64,000 nucleotides of DNA from positions 25,198,002 to 25,262,001 of the forward strand of contig NC_092248.1 of the NCBI RefSeq assembly GCF_036320965.1, written 5' to 3'. The DNA is from Panulirus ornatus (Eukaryota; Arthropoda; Malacostraca; Decapoda; Palinuridae). This document shows, piece by piece, positions 15,076 to 34,474 of the stretch. The position numbers were made by a program, and so were the translations under genes. Numbering within the stretch: the first letter of the stretch is position 1; each line of letters begins with the position of its first letter. The notes under the pieces are model-generated. The model made no database searches. It was not told where the DNA came from and saw only the letters and a program-made list of their open reading frames with translations.

Positions 15076-15784
15076 GAGAAAGGTGCAAGAGGTGAAAAAA
15101 AGGGCAAATGAGAGTTGGGTGAGAGAGTATCATTAAATTTTAGGGAGAATAAAAAGATGGTCTGGAAGGAGGTAAATAGATTGCGTAAGACAAGAGAGCA
15201 AATGGGAACTTCAGTGAAGGGCGCAAATGGGGAGGTGATAACAAGTAGTGGTGATGTGAGAAGGAGATGGAGTGAGTATTTTGAAGGTTTGTTGAATGTG
15301 TTTGATGACAGAGTGGCAGATATAGGGTGTTTTGGTCGAGGTGGTGTGCAAAGTGAGAGGGTTAGGGAAAATGATTTGGTAAACAGAGAAGAGGTAGTAA
15401 AAGCTTTGCGGAAGATGAAAGCCGGCAAGGCAGCAGGTTTGGATGGTATTGCAGTGGAATTTATTAAAAAAGGGGGTGACTGTATTGTTGACTGGTTGGT
15501 AACGTTATTCAATGTATGTATGACTCATGGTGAGGTGCCTGAGGATTGGCGAAATGCGTGCATAGTGCCATTGTACAAAGGCAAAGGGGATAAGAGTGAG
15601 TGCTCAAATTACAGAGGTATCCCTGGTAAATTATATGGGAGGGTATTGATTGAGAGGGTGAAGGCATGTACAGAGCATCAGATTGGGGAAGAGCAGTGTG
15701 GTTTCAGAAGTGGTAGAGGATGTGTGGATCAGGTGTTTGCTTTGAAGAATGTATGTGAGAAATACTTAGAAAAGCTAATGGATT

Positions 15785-16493
<709 letters not shown>

Positions 16494-17489
16494 GTCTGTT
16501 GGGGATGAGAGAGCTTGGGAAGTGAGTCAGTTGTTGTTCGCTGATGATACAGCGCTGGTGGCGCATTCATGTGAGAAACTGCAGAAGCTGGTGACGGAGT
16601 TTGGTAAAGTGTGTGAAAGAAGAAAGTTAAGAGTAAATGTGAATAAGAGCAAGGTTATTAGGTACAGTAGGGTTGAGGGTCAAGTCAATTGGGAGGTGAG
16701 TTTGAATGGAGAAAAACTGGAGGAAGTGAAGTGTTTTAGATATCTGGGAGTGGATCTGTCAGCGGATGGAACCATGGAAGCGGAAGTGGATCATAGGGTG
16801 GGGGAGGGGGCGAAAATTTTGGGAGCCTTGAAAAATGTGTGGAAGTCGAGAACATTATCTCGGAAAGCAAAAATGGGTATGTTTGAAGGAATAGTGGTTC
16901 CAACAATGTTGTATGGTTGCGAGGCGTGGGCTATGGATAGAGATGTGCGCAGGAGGATGGATGTGCTGGAAATGAGATGTTTGAGGACAATGTGTGGTGT
17001 GAGGTGGTTTGATCGAGTAAGTACCGTAAGGGTAAGAGAGATGTGTGGAAATAAAAAGAGCGTGGTTGAGAGAGCAGAAGAGGGTGTTTTGAAATGGTTT
17101 GGGCACATGGAGAGAATGAGTGAGGAAAGATTGACCAAGAGGATATATGTGTCGGAGGTGGAGGGAACGAGGAGAAGAGGGAGACCAAATTGGAGGTGGA
17201 AAGATGGAGTGAAAAGGATTTTGTGTGATCGGGGCGTGAACATGCAGGAGGGTGAAAGGAGGGCAAGGAATAGAGTGAATTGGAGCGATGTGGTATACAG
17301 GGGTTGACGTGCTGTCAGTGGATTGAATCAAGGCATGTGAAGCGTCCGGGGTAAACCATGGAAAGCTGTGTAGGTATGTATATTTGCGTGTGTGGACGTG
17401 TGTATGTACATGTGTATGGGGGGGGGTTGGGCCATTTCTTTCGTCTGTTTCCTTGCGCTACCTCGCAACCGCGGGAGACAGCGACGAGG

Positions 17490-18096
<607 letters not shown>

Positions 18097-18172
<76 letters not shown>
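18097..18172. repeat. (TA)n microsatellite
   Basis: TA tract following the A-rich tail of the preceding short element. Confidence 0.93.
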
Positions 18173-18174
<2 letters not shown>

Positions 18175-18430
18175 CGTATTAGGATGTGGGAGCCTAAAAG
18201 GAGAATGTATGGCAGTGTAGTTTATATGGCTGGTGTTAGTCGAAGATCACTTGTGAGTTGGGCAAATATTGTGGAGGAATACTTGAGGGAGAGAATTTGT
18301 ATAAGAATGCGTGGGATTGTGTATGCGAGGGAGGCATGTAAAGAGAGGGATAAATAGTAGCTCTTTTTTCCGTGACCATCCTTTTATGGGAGTTACTAGA
18401 GTGAACGGGCCTCAGAGATATAGAAAGTTT
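18173..18430 (+). pseudogene. Unidentified retroelement C-terminal fragment (tentative)
   Basis: Plus-strand frame encodes VSWANIVEEYLRERICIR and then AREACKERDK. After a stop and frameshift, SSFFRDHPFMGVT follows. The style (EYLRER, REACKERDKW) resembles the C-terminal tails of some LINE ORFs, but I cannot assign a family. Confidence 0.35.
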
Positions 18431-20967
18431 ACATAAATGAATAGAGAACATGAATACTGATTGGACCACGACCCGATTGTGCTTTAAAACAAACAAAAAA
18501 AAGTTTGACTTTACTGCTGTATTTCATAGTTTATTTCTGGCGCTTTTTCAAAGTATACTTGAATTTATGAAGCATTTGTCTAAACTACTTTTGAAGGTAT
18601 CTATGGTCTCAGCATTCACTCCGTCTGACGGTAATTTATTCCAGTGCTCAATAAACCTATTGGAAAAGAAGCTTTTCTCACGTCCGTACTACATCTTTCA
18701 GGTGTGAGTTGTATTCCATTCGTCCCGGCAACCATATTTCATTGTATTTCGAAAGGATGCTCGTGATATACCTTATCGAACTTGTTCAGAATTTTGAACA
18801 CATGGATTAATCCGCCGCGAAGTCTTCGTTTTTTAAGGAAGAAAAGATGTAATCGTTGTAGCCTCTCAGATTTCTAAGGGAATTGATTCATTTTGTTGCA
18901 AGTCTTTGTACTTGCTCTAATGTTTCTTCGTCTTTTCATAGTTTGAGGACCAAAACTAATTGTAAAGTGCTAGAATTGTTTCTGGTGACCTTTAATTTAT
19001 GTTCCTTGCTATGAAAGCTAACATTTGGTCGTTTTTTTTTATTTGCTGCTTGACAATGTTCAGTGTACTTTAAGACAATTGCTAATTACAACTCTAAGGT
19101 CCTTTTCTTCATTTACCTTTGATAGTTTCCAGACAGTTTGTAGTGATAATGTAAATTCTTGTCTCCAGAGTGGATAGCTTTTCACTTGTCTACATTAAAC
19201 TTCATTTGCCATCTGTCTGACCACTCTGCTAGTAAGTTAAGATCCCTCTGAATCATTTCGTAGTCCCGCCTGTTTACAGCTCTACCTCCTAGTTTAGTAT
19301 TGTCAGCAAATTTGGAGATCTTAGATATGAGACCGAGTTCTAGGTCATTAATGTATATCATGAAAAGAATTGGGCCTAAAACCAACCCCTGTGACACATC
19401 ATTCGTTACGTCTAGCAAATCTGAGGCTTCGCTGTTTAATACTACACGCTGCTTTCTTCCAGTAAGCCAGGCTCTGATCCATGTACAGAGTTCTTCACCG
19501 ATTCCGTGTGCTGTGAGTCTCTTGAAAATCTAGATATACTACATCAGACGGTAATTTTTCTTCCCTATTCAGATAAATGATATTAAATAAGTCCAGCAAA
19601 GTCGTCAGGCATGTTCTTCTGTAGCGGAAACCGTGTTCGTTGTCCAATAAGTTTTTGTGATCTGGAAACGTGACAATTTTACCTTGTATTATTTTTTTCA
19701 TCATTTTACTTAATACTGACGTAAGGCTAATTAGGCGGTAGTTGAAGGCACACTTTTTGTCTCCTTCTTTATATATAATAGTAACATTCGCTAGTTTCCA
19801 GTCAGTTGGCACCTGACCATCCGATGGAGATTTGTTGAATATTTTTGTTATGTGGTATATCAGCTGTCTCCTGACCACCTTTAGATATCTTGGAGCTAAG
19901 TTATCTGGGAATTGGATTTGTTAGGATTTGATTGGTCCAGGTATTTAAGTACTTCAGAGTTCTTTATTTCTCTTAACTGCAACTCTTCTTCATCAGATCA
20001 TTGAAACATTTTCATTGGTTTCGGTATCCGAGATGTTTCTTCAATTGTCAATATAAAGTTAAAAGAATAATTTAGTATGGTTGTCGTATCTTTGTCGTCA
20101 GTAGTTAGTGTGTCTTGTTCGTTTCGTAATGGTCCAATTCCTTCTTTTACCGTCTTCTTTTGTCTTGTATATTTGATGAATTCCTTAGGATTTATTCTTA
20201 ACTTTCAAGGAAATTCTTGTTTCTTCCTTGCGTTTACTCTACGTTATGACCTTCCTACACTTTTTTTGGATTCTGATTAATTTCAAACGATTTTCATCGA
20301 TCCCCATTAATTTGAATTTCCTATATGTTATCTTCTTTTGGGAAAATAGTTCTTCTATTCTCCTATTCATCCATGATGGTTTTGAAATATTGGAAGATAT
20401 CTTTGTAATTCGGGAAGGAGTTTATTTTCAATCGTGAGTAGTGTGTTTTTAGAATTATACATTTCCTTTACTGTGTAAACGTCAAGAAGTTTTGTTACAT
20501 TGATACAGCAAATTTCGTGTCTAATGTTTTCAAAATTTGCTCTATTGTAATCTGGGATCAAGGGTTTGTTGTTATTTATTTCATGATCAAAATTTATCTC
20601 TAATCTAATCAAATTGTGATCGCTGTTTAACAAACTCTCGCCTACTTCGAAAGAGTTGATTAAGTTTGTGTCACTGGTGAGGACAAGATCAAGAATGTTT
20701 TTACCTCTAGTTGGTTTTGTAATTAACTGTTCCAGAAAAGCGTCTTCAATCAGTTCCGTTAGTCTCGTTCCCTCTCGATCACCTGTTAACGTGTTTCAGT
20801 TTATGTTTGGACTGTTGAAGTCTCCTACTTTTTTAACCTCTTTACTGTTTACTATAGTTATGATTTCACTGATTACCTTATCTTCTTTTTGCTTAGGTCT
20901 GTAAATGAGAGCGATACATAGTTTACTTTTGAACTTATCGGTAATAACAACATAAAAAGGGAATCGT

Positions 20968-20968
<1 letters not shown>

Positions 20969-21008
<40 letters not shown>
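20969..21008. repeat. (TG)n microsatellite inside the CR1-like endonuclease
   Basis: About 20 TG units replace or interrupt the endonuclease coding sequence between KMSKVD and FPFYVV. Confidence 0.93.
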
Positions 21009-21196
21009 TACTTTGCTCATCTTGATAGCATTTAGATTGTTATCAACGTAGATCATAACTGCACCACCTACCCTGTACAAGCGATCTTTCGTTGATAGTT
21101 TGTATCCGGGTATTGCTAACAGAGCCATTAAGTGTTTATTCTCAGAGTTCACCCACGTTTCTGAGATTGCAATAATGTTTGGTTTTTCAGTAACTA

Positions 21197-21268
21197 CATA
21201 GGATATAAGTTCATCATAGGATATAAGTTCATCATAGGATATAAGTTCATCATAGGATATAAGTTCGT
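21197..21268 (-). repeat. Four tandem 18-bp units encoding DELISY
   Basis: The unit GATATAAGTTCATCATAG is repeated about four times and keeps the frame, giving four DELISY hexapeptides at the start of the endonuclease domain where one is normal. Confidence 0.9.
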
Positions 21269-21560
21269 CGCGTTTAGTAATGATGCTCCGGGCATTTGTG
21301 TATATCAAACTTATTTTCCCTTAAGTTGATTTCTGTTCTAAATTTGCCTTTTTTTCTTACTGTTGGTATGATGTGTGTTTGTACTATCTCTGTTAATGTC
21401 AGCGTCGTGTGCAGCAGCGGGAGAGAGACGGTTCTCCATCTGTTTTGGGTTCGCCGCCTTACTCTGACCCTTCCCGCACTGGAGATTGATAGATAGATAT
21501 AATGTCAAGAGAGAGAGAGAGTGATAGAGGAAAGGTGTAGATAACATGAATTCGTGAAGA

Positions 21561-22384
21561 CCATCATTCAGTGTTCATGTATAAAATAAAGAGGATTCAT
21601 TAGTAAGTGATATACTAAGCTGTTCCACATCAGCTGGAAAGTTACGGTATCTTGTGCGTGGGGAAGAGATTAAACGCCAGAACCTAACTCATGCTATGAT
21701 CTTGCATGATTAGCGAGATCTCCTACGTTATCATACCTTTCCTGCAAATATCCTCATTCATCAGGACAATTTCAGGAAAACATTTGTTCGAGGGAAAAGT
21801 GTCAAGTGTCATCCTTGGGTAAGAGTTTATGGTGATGTGTTCATCGTTACAAACCTTATCCCGTAACAGCTGTCATCTTTAGGCAAGATTTTAGGGTATC
21901 ATTGCATCCATATAAAACTTACTCCGTCGTATCACATCACATATCAGTACGAAATGTATTAGTCACCTGTCTTTAACAATGATATCAGATAACCATACAC
22001 CAATAACAAAGATAGCAGGCCATTATTCCATAGGATGGAAGATGTCACGTATCATTAATGGAAATGGTTTTTGATCAAGTGCAATCACAGGGAAGATAAT
22101 AAGGTATTGCTACTTTAGTTGAGAAATTTTAATGTATCACGGGAGGAAGAAATACTAAACCTAATGAGACATAAGGACGTCATATATTACTTTGCTATAA
22201 ATCATAGATGTATCTGCGGTAAATAAACTTTGATATGCCCATGAAGGATTGTTAAGGTGTTCTCCTGGATGAAGAAAGGAAAGTAAAATCCTTTTTTACA
22301 TTATCATGTCTTCGGTGATATGGATGAGATATTATCTGTAGGGCACAGAACAGGCACTACCTTAGAACGTAGACAAACACTCAC
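21561..22384. other. IR intron between E5 and E6, no recognised feature
   Basis: AT-rich unique-looking DNA downstream of exon E5. No repeat of the families seen elsewhere and no further exon. Confidence 0.5.
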
Positions 22385-22569
22385 TCTTCCTGAGGTGCTG
22401 ATGGAGGGGTCATGGGGCGGCTGCTCCAGGAGGGCGCCCCAGCCGTACAGGAGGGCGGTGCTGAACCTGACCCTAGGTCCTCCTACCAGCCACCACCACG
22501 CCTTCTGCAGCAGCCACAGGAGCACTCCCCACGCCACCACACTCGCCACCACCGCCAACCACAGTTCCT
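22385..22569 (-). CDS. IR gene exon E5, M1 helix and pore loop
   Basis: This exon encodes ELWLAVVASVVAWGVLLWLL (first transmembrane helix M1) and then FSTALLYGWGALLEQPPHD, the IR-type pore loop that precedes M3. LYGWGALLEQP is a strong match to the arthropod IR pore-loop pattern. The acceptor TTCTTCGACAG ends at 22,570. The donor is AGA|GTGAGT at 22,385/22,384, leaving in phase 0. The exon is much more GC-rich than the surrounding AT-rich intron, as expected for coding sequence. The opposite strand also has open frames here, but these are shadows. Confidence 0.93.
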
Positions 22570-23125
22570 CTGTCGAAGAAGGCGTTATAGACTAAGTGTG
22601 TAAAGTACCAAGCAATAAAAGTATGTTTATTATATCAATTGAACCAATCTACACGATGTATCAGGCCAAACTGAAGATACATAACCTGCAATAGAGGCCA
22701 CTAGCACATAAAGATATACATATTCATATTTTGACATACGTCCTTATGTAAACGAATAACATTAGTGAATAAGATAGGATGATAAACATATGACTAATGC
22801 TATGAAGTATGCCTTTAAAGATAACAGTGTCTGCTTTCTTTTCTTAGCAAGACGATTGTTCAGATCTTGGTACCGCAGAAAACAAGAAAAGCCTTAGAAG
22901 CGACGCTGTTGTCAGGGATGCTCTCAGATTGGTAGCAAAAGCAAATCCTCTCGAATGTCACTATTTTTCTATGATGTCAGCAGGGCGACTTGACTCCTCA
23001 TAAGAAAGGCACTTGAACACGAGCGTCAAAGACTTACATACAATCGTCATAAAAGACAAATAAATTCATGTATTTGGTTACCTCGTTTGTTCCAGTAAAC
23101 ACCTTCATTCATAGCTCCTTCTCTT
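22570..23125. other. IR intron between E4 and E5, no recognised feature
   Basis: Sequence upstream of exon E5; nothing recognised on either strand. Confidence 0.5.
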
Positions 23126-23752
23126 TCAGTTGCCTTCAGCAACAATAATACTATAAAGAATATCTTAGTCAGGAACTCACCAGAAAATTCTCCTGGGTGC
23201 ATCTACTAAGTGCTATGTAGATATTGTGATAAATTTTACGTTCGGCAGACTGGTAAGTATCTTTCTGTTAGAATTAAGCAACATAGATATAGTATAAAAA
23301 CGGGACAAGAATCAAATGCCTTGTTTAATCATGTTAAAAACTATGATTATTGTATTGACTGAAGTAATGCCATCTTAATTATCAACTCTAACTCCAGTAC
23401 CACGAGAAATATCATTGGATCTTCTATTATGAAATACAAAAATAATCATAATCTTAATATTAGTAAATTTATACAATTGAATAACTTTGTTATTGATAAA
23501 ATTTGTAAACAATTCACCTTCTTGTCCACGTGATAAGGTTATGATACGCTCGTTGTCTGTCTTGGACAATCGCATGTTTACCAAATGGGGTCCTAGCTAC
23601 GTCTCTTCGTTGAATATCAGCTGACTGTTATGATTCTCTCTTATGTCTCCCCTGATGTGATTATTACACGAAAGTGCACTTGGTAACTTATCGTGTTTCA
23701 TTTTCCCCGTGGACTCATCGGAATATACTTGATCATGAGCAAAATTGTGATC
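23126..23752 (+). mobile_element. Penelope-like element, truncated leading copy (GIY-YIG half and tail)
   Basis: Plus-strand 3' part: CGGCAGACTGGTAAGTATCT encodes the (G/R)QTGK segment of the GIY-YIG domain. It continues with codons for SIKTGQESNALFNHVKNYD-like sequence and ends with the tail CATTTTCCCCGTGGACTCAT and AAAATTGTGATCC. It directly precedes a longer copy in the same orientation, as in the partial-tandem structure of Penelope-like elements. Confidence 0.82.
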
Positions 23753-30087
<6,335 letters not shown>

Positions 30088-30307
30088 CCCAGGGGAATAC
30101 TTCCCACGTATTCCCTGCGTGTCGTAGAAGGCGACTAAAAGGGGAGGGAGCGGGGGGCTGGAAATCCTCCCCTCTCGTTTTTTTTTTTAATTTTCCAAGG
30201 GAAGGAACAGAGGGGGCCAGGTGAGGATATTCCAAAAAAGGCCCATTCCTCTGTTCTTGGCGCTACCTCGCTAACGCGGGAAATGGCGAATGGCTTGAAA
30301 GAAAGAA
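30088..30307 (+). mobile_element. Short non-autonomous element, plus copy, head-to-head with L9
   Basis: Starts AATACTTCCCACGTATTCCC, continues GTCGTAGAAGGCGACTAAAA, a poly(T) stretch, GGAACAGAGGGGGCCAGGTG, then GCGCTACCTCGCTAACGCGG and tail GAAAGAAAGAA before (TA)n. Its 5' end faces the 5' end of L9, so the shared 5' UTR sequences form an inverted repeat of about 90 bp per arm around 30,088. Confidence 0.82.
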
Positions 30308-30724
<417 letters not shown>

Positions 30725-30735
30725 ATATATCTTAC

Positions 30736-30882
30736 ACCTTTGGATGGGGAGAATGAATACTTCCCACATATTCCCTGCCTGTCATGAAAGACGAGGAGGA
30801 GGGCGCAGAGGGCTGGAAATCTTCCCCATCTGTCTTATCTTTTCAAAAGAAGGAGAGAAGTGGCCACGTTAGGATTTTACCT

Positions 30883-30885
<3 letters not shown>
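30736..30885 (+). mobile_element. Divergent short non-autonomous element
   Basis: Contains TGGATGGGGAGAATGAATAC, TTCCCACATATTCCCTGCCT and GGGCTGGAAATCTTCCCC, a diverged version of the short element at 30,088, ending with CAAAAGAAGGAGAGAAGTGG. The 3' motif is lost at the following (AG)n. Confidence 0.65.

Positions 30886-30963
<78 letters not shown>
30886..30963. repeat. (AG)n microsatellite
   Basis: About 78 bp of pure GA dinucleotides. Confidence 0.95.
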
Positions 30964-30967
<4 letters not shown>

Positions 30968-33057
30968 GTAAGTCTGAAAACAGTGTCTGCCGAATAGCGT
31001 GAGGTGATTGAGGGAGGTTTTAATGCGAGTGTTGATAACAAATGCTTCTGATTCTACTCTGACCGAGAAAGGGACGAGGAAAGAACCATCCCAGATACAG
31101 ATGATATTCATTACTTGGGCTGATGGTAACCCTGTAAAATTTGGATCATCTGCTCTCGAGAAAAAAAACACTAAAAAAATAAGCTTGAAATAACCTATGA
31201 TACAAGACCAGCTTTTGAAAAGCAAACTTTGTTACAATGATAATGATGGTTTTCCAGGATAGATTGTGGGTTATTCTGATGCTTTTGTTCATGATAACTT
31301 ACAGTTGGTCTCAAGTGTCTTGAAAATTCAAACTAAAAAAGAAGTGGGATTTAGACGCATACATACAAGGGAGCTGAGTTTCACAATGTTGAATTCAGCT
31401 ATGTTATTGTTTTCTCGATTTGTTGTGCTGCAGATGTCTGACTTAAGAAAGAAATCTTATTCACCGTGAGAAAAGAGCGAGTATGGGAGCGGGAAGGAGA
31501 GGGACATAGAGAGAAATAGATAGGGTAAACAATGGGATAAAACTATAAGAGGCATAACCGGTCACAGGGTAAGAGTATAGTGTTGTCCCAGCAACGACCA
31601 CTACAATGGAACAACTGGAGATAATGTTATGCATCAGAGAGGAAAGAAAAGACAGAAAGCAAAAGGATGAAAATTTAGTAAATAAAGACTTGTGGCACAT
31701 TCTGTGAAATGCCCCAGAGGTTTGAAGAGGAAGACGAAAGATTAACAAATATCCCAGAAAGAGAAGGACCAAAGGTAGAGCATATAGGACAAGTGATCAA
31801 CAGGAAAACAAATGATGATTCACGAGAAAGGAATGAGATTCTAAGAAAGTAAGAATCACGAAGAGTTCCCATTAGTTTGAAGATAAGAGAGGTAGATCGA
31901 CTGGGTAATGATTATATGAGGATACGAAGCGCAGAACTGGGAAAAACTTCAAAGCTTCGAAGTAATGGGAAAATATGGGACTATAAACAAATGTACAAAT
32001 GATGGACAAGCACCAGAGGTAGGAGACACATTCTTTGAGGATTTAGGTAAGTATCCATCTGGCTCACATGTCTTGTCCACCTTATATGAGAGACAACTCA
32101 GAAGACTTTGTGAGAAAAAATTACGAAGTTCACTGGGAGGAAAACTAGAGAGAATTTGATGAAGAATCATCCGATGTGGAGTTAGGAAAATATGGGACCG
32201 AAAGTAATGGTTTCATCTGACAAAGTTTCCAACTGATTGTTCAGGTCGGAAGATAACACAATTGAATGAAATGCATAGGATGCTGGAGATGCTCTTGGTT
32301 AAGGACTATAAAGACTTATCTATTAAAAAAGAAATCCAATCAGCTTACATTCTCTGTGTGTAGCGTACTGAACGAGTAGCAGCAGTGAAATGATACCGAG
32401 TAAAAATGAGGACTTAAAGTGAGTCAGCAGGGAAGGTTTTTGTGCCTCATACACAAAGTTCAGAATAAACGCATTTAATCCATGACTAGAAGTTTAGTAC
32501 AACACGGGACGTGGGATTTATCCCACCTAAGATAACCTCTCGTATATGGTCAGCACAGCTGGAAGCTTCCCGGCCAGCGAAGCAAAGAAACGCTGAGGGA
32601 AAGATGAGCAAAATTTACTGAGCTTTTCCGAAGTGGTAGAGGACAGGCCATGGACGTGCCCACTTGGCCAGGACATGCCCGCTCGGCCTTGATCGTGCCC
32701 TCTTGGCAATGAATGTGGCCCGCTTGGCCATGGACGTTCCAGCTTGGCCATGGACGTTCCAGCTTGGCCATGGACGTTCCCGCTTGGCCGTGGACATGCC
32801 CGCTTGCAAGTGATAGGATTAAGATGGTAATCCAAAGACCGTAAGGGAACTCAAGTAGTGGATAATGAAGAAGCTCATGGGTGAAAAAGATCAGGTTGAG
32901 TGTTGCCTGGGTGATCGGTCGTGGTGATCAAGAGTTAAGGATGACAAATGTACTTCAGCAGGATATACCAGGTACAATCAAGTTACTATTTATAGTATAC
33001 ATTAAATTCTCCAACACACAGCATATCGCAGAGTAGATCTAAAGAGAGCAAAGTCAC
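30964..33057. other. IR intron between E4 and E5, mostly unrecognised
   Basis: Long stretch without transposon families seen elsewhere. Short open frames at 31,266-31,469 and 31,965-32,159 have no recognisable domain. A 20-bp minisatellite is at 32,640-32,815. Confidence 0.45.
32640..32815. repeat. 20-bp minisatellite (GGCCATGGACGTTCCAGCTT)
   Basis: About eight imperfect tandem units, the last four nearly perfect, in the intron just downstream of exon E4. Confidence 0.88.
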
Positions 33058-33299
33058 CTGAAAATGGCCTGATCAATGCAAGACGTGCCGGCAGCAGTGC
33101 AGGTTTAAGAGATGTGACGACCATCTTATCGGCGGGATACCCACGCAGGAACTCAACCACCTTGAGTCGTCCTGGTGTTGGGGCTAGTATGGTTGAGAAG
33201 TCCGTCTCCTCCCGCTGCAGTTGGCCGATCATCCCGTTGAAGATACCGTCTTCCACCTCATCGCCAAAGGTGCGATCAGGCTCAGCAAATATCTCGAAG
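33058..33299 (-). CDS. IR gene exon E4, remainder of lobe S1
   Basis: This exon encodes FEIFAEPDRTFGDEVEDG followed by IFNGMIGQLQREETDFSTI and a hydrophobic run ending LALIRPFS. The GxxGMxGxLxRxExDF block and the RPF just before M1 are hallmark S1 positions of arthropod IRs. The acceptor is TTTTGCAACAG ending at 33,300 and the donor is TTTTCAG|GTGACT at 33,058/33,057. The exon has 242 nt: one base completing a Thr codon from E3, 80 codons, and one base G that joins AG of E5 to give Glu. No stop or frameshift is present. Confidence 0.93.
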
Positions 33300-34474
33300 C
33301 TGTTGCAAAATACGTAATCATATTTACCTGAACACTACAGTATGTTTATATATAAACGTTAAAGTATGTCTATATATGAACGTTATAGTATAGATATATG
33401 TGAAGGCTATAATATGTTCATACCTGTGAGCTACAGTATGATTACATACACAAACAAAGTCTCCTGAATGTGTTGTGTCACCAGTAATGAATCATATTAT
33501 CTATTGTAATCTTTTGTTGGGAGTAAACGTGAGAAACTTGCATTACTACAAACCGTAAATGTATTAATGTCAGATATTCATAACTGTCTTTCAATTTATA
33601 CAAACACTGAAATTATAGTTTCTGATTTTTCCCTTTTCTTGTGCGCTCTCCTAAGTTATCTAAAAACTAGGAACCTTTGCACTACTGACAGACACACATG
33701 CATCAATCACAGATACATAAGTATAATACATTTTGTATTCATGTCCGCCTTTACAGCCATAGCCATTTCCCGTACATACAGCATTTCTCCCTCACAAGCG
33801 TACACAGGCTTCATCTCCTCCCTGATCTTTCTGGTTTGTTCATGCTGACCAACATTCTTGCTGCATCCTTCTGATCCACACGCTAACAACGTTCCTGTGA
33901 TCCACATCGTCGCTGCATCCCTCTGATCCACACACCGGCAACGTTCATCTGATCCACGCCTTTGCTTCAACCCTCCAATCCATAGTCTAGCTTTTACACA
34001 CTGATCCCTAATCTAACGTCTTCAATCTGATCCATAACCCAACGTCTTCAATCTGATCTATAACCTAACATCTTCAATCTGATCTATAACGTAAGGTCTT
34101 CAGTCTGATCTATAACGTAAGGTCTTCAGTCTGATCTATAACGTAAGGTCTTCAATTTGATCCTTCACCTAACATGTTCACTTTGATCCAGCCTCATCAT
34201 ATTTCTTTTACTCTGATCTACTCACTGACTTTTACCTCCTACTCCATACTGTCTCGCCTCTGATCCCTTTGATCTATCCCCGATATTTTGCTTCCCTCAG
34301 CCTCCCTCTACTCTCTACCTTCTTGGCCTGTCCCTCCGTTTCCAGATAACTTTCTTCCCTGTACTCCTAGCCCGGACTCTAGTTCCTCCCCTCACTGACC
34401 TCACCTCAACACCACCTCTGACTGTGGAATGAGGTAGAATCTGGCCACCTAATCCATACTGTCGCCTCTCCCCT
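33300..34474. other. IR intron between E3 and E4, distal part with a short tandem repeat
   Basis: No gene recognised. From about 33,870 the sequence becomes CT-rich and degenerately repetitive (CTGATCCACAC...). A 26-bp repeat (34,000-34,165; unit CTGATCTATAACGTAAGGTC plus TTCAGT) precedes the 20-bp array. Confidence 0.6.

Larger units (their letters stand above)
18540..21560 (-). mobile_element. CR1/Jockey-like LINE, decayed
   Basis: Minus-strand non-LTR element unrelated to the RTE-like family. In order it has an N-terminal part with NPKQMENRLSPAAAHDADIN (21,340-21,540), an APE endonuclease (IYTNARSIITKRDEL, IAISETWV, VGDFN; 20,796-21,330), an RT (VPTDWKLANVTIIYKEGDKK and GFRYRRTCLTTLLDLF at 19,495-19,878; GLVLGPILFMIYINDLE and FADN in place of FADD at 19,182-19,418) and a C-terminus FIEHWNKLPSDGVNAETIDT ending SLDK near 18,560. 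Several stops and frameshifts break it. An 18-bp repeat and a (TG)n tract lie inside the endonuclease. Confidence 0.85.

Noticed and set aside
22320..22603. Plus-strand frames over exon E5
   Set aside because: They are antisense to the IR pore exon, which has splice sites and family motifs on the minus strand.
30886..30963. GAGA-factor regulatory element
   Set aside because: A pure (AG)n microsatellite next to other microsatellites inside an intron; nothing indicates a promoter.
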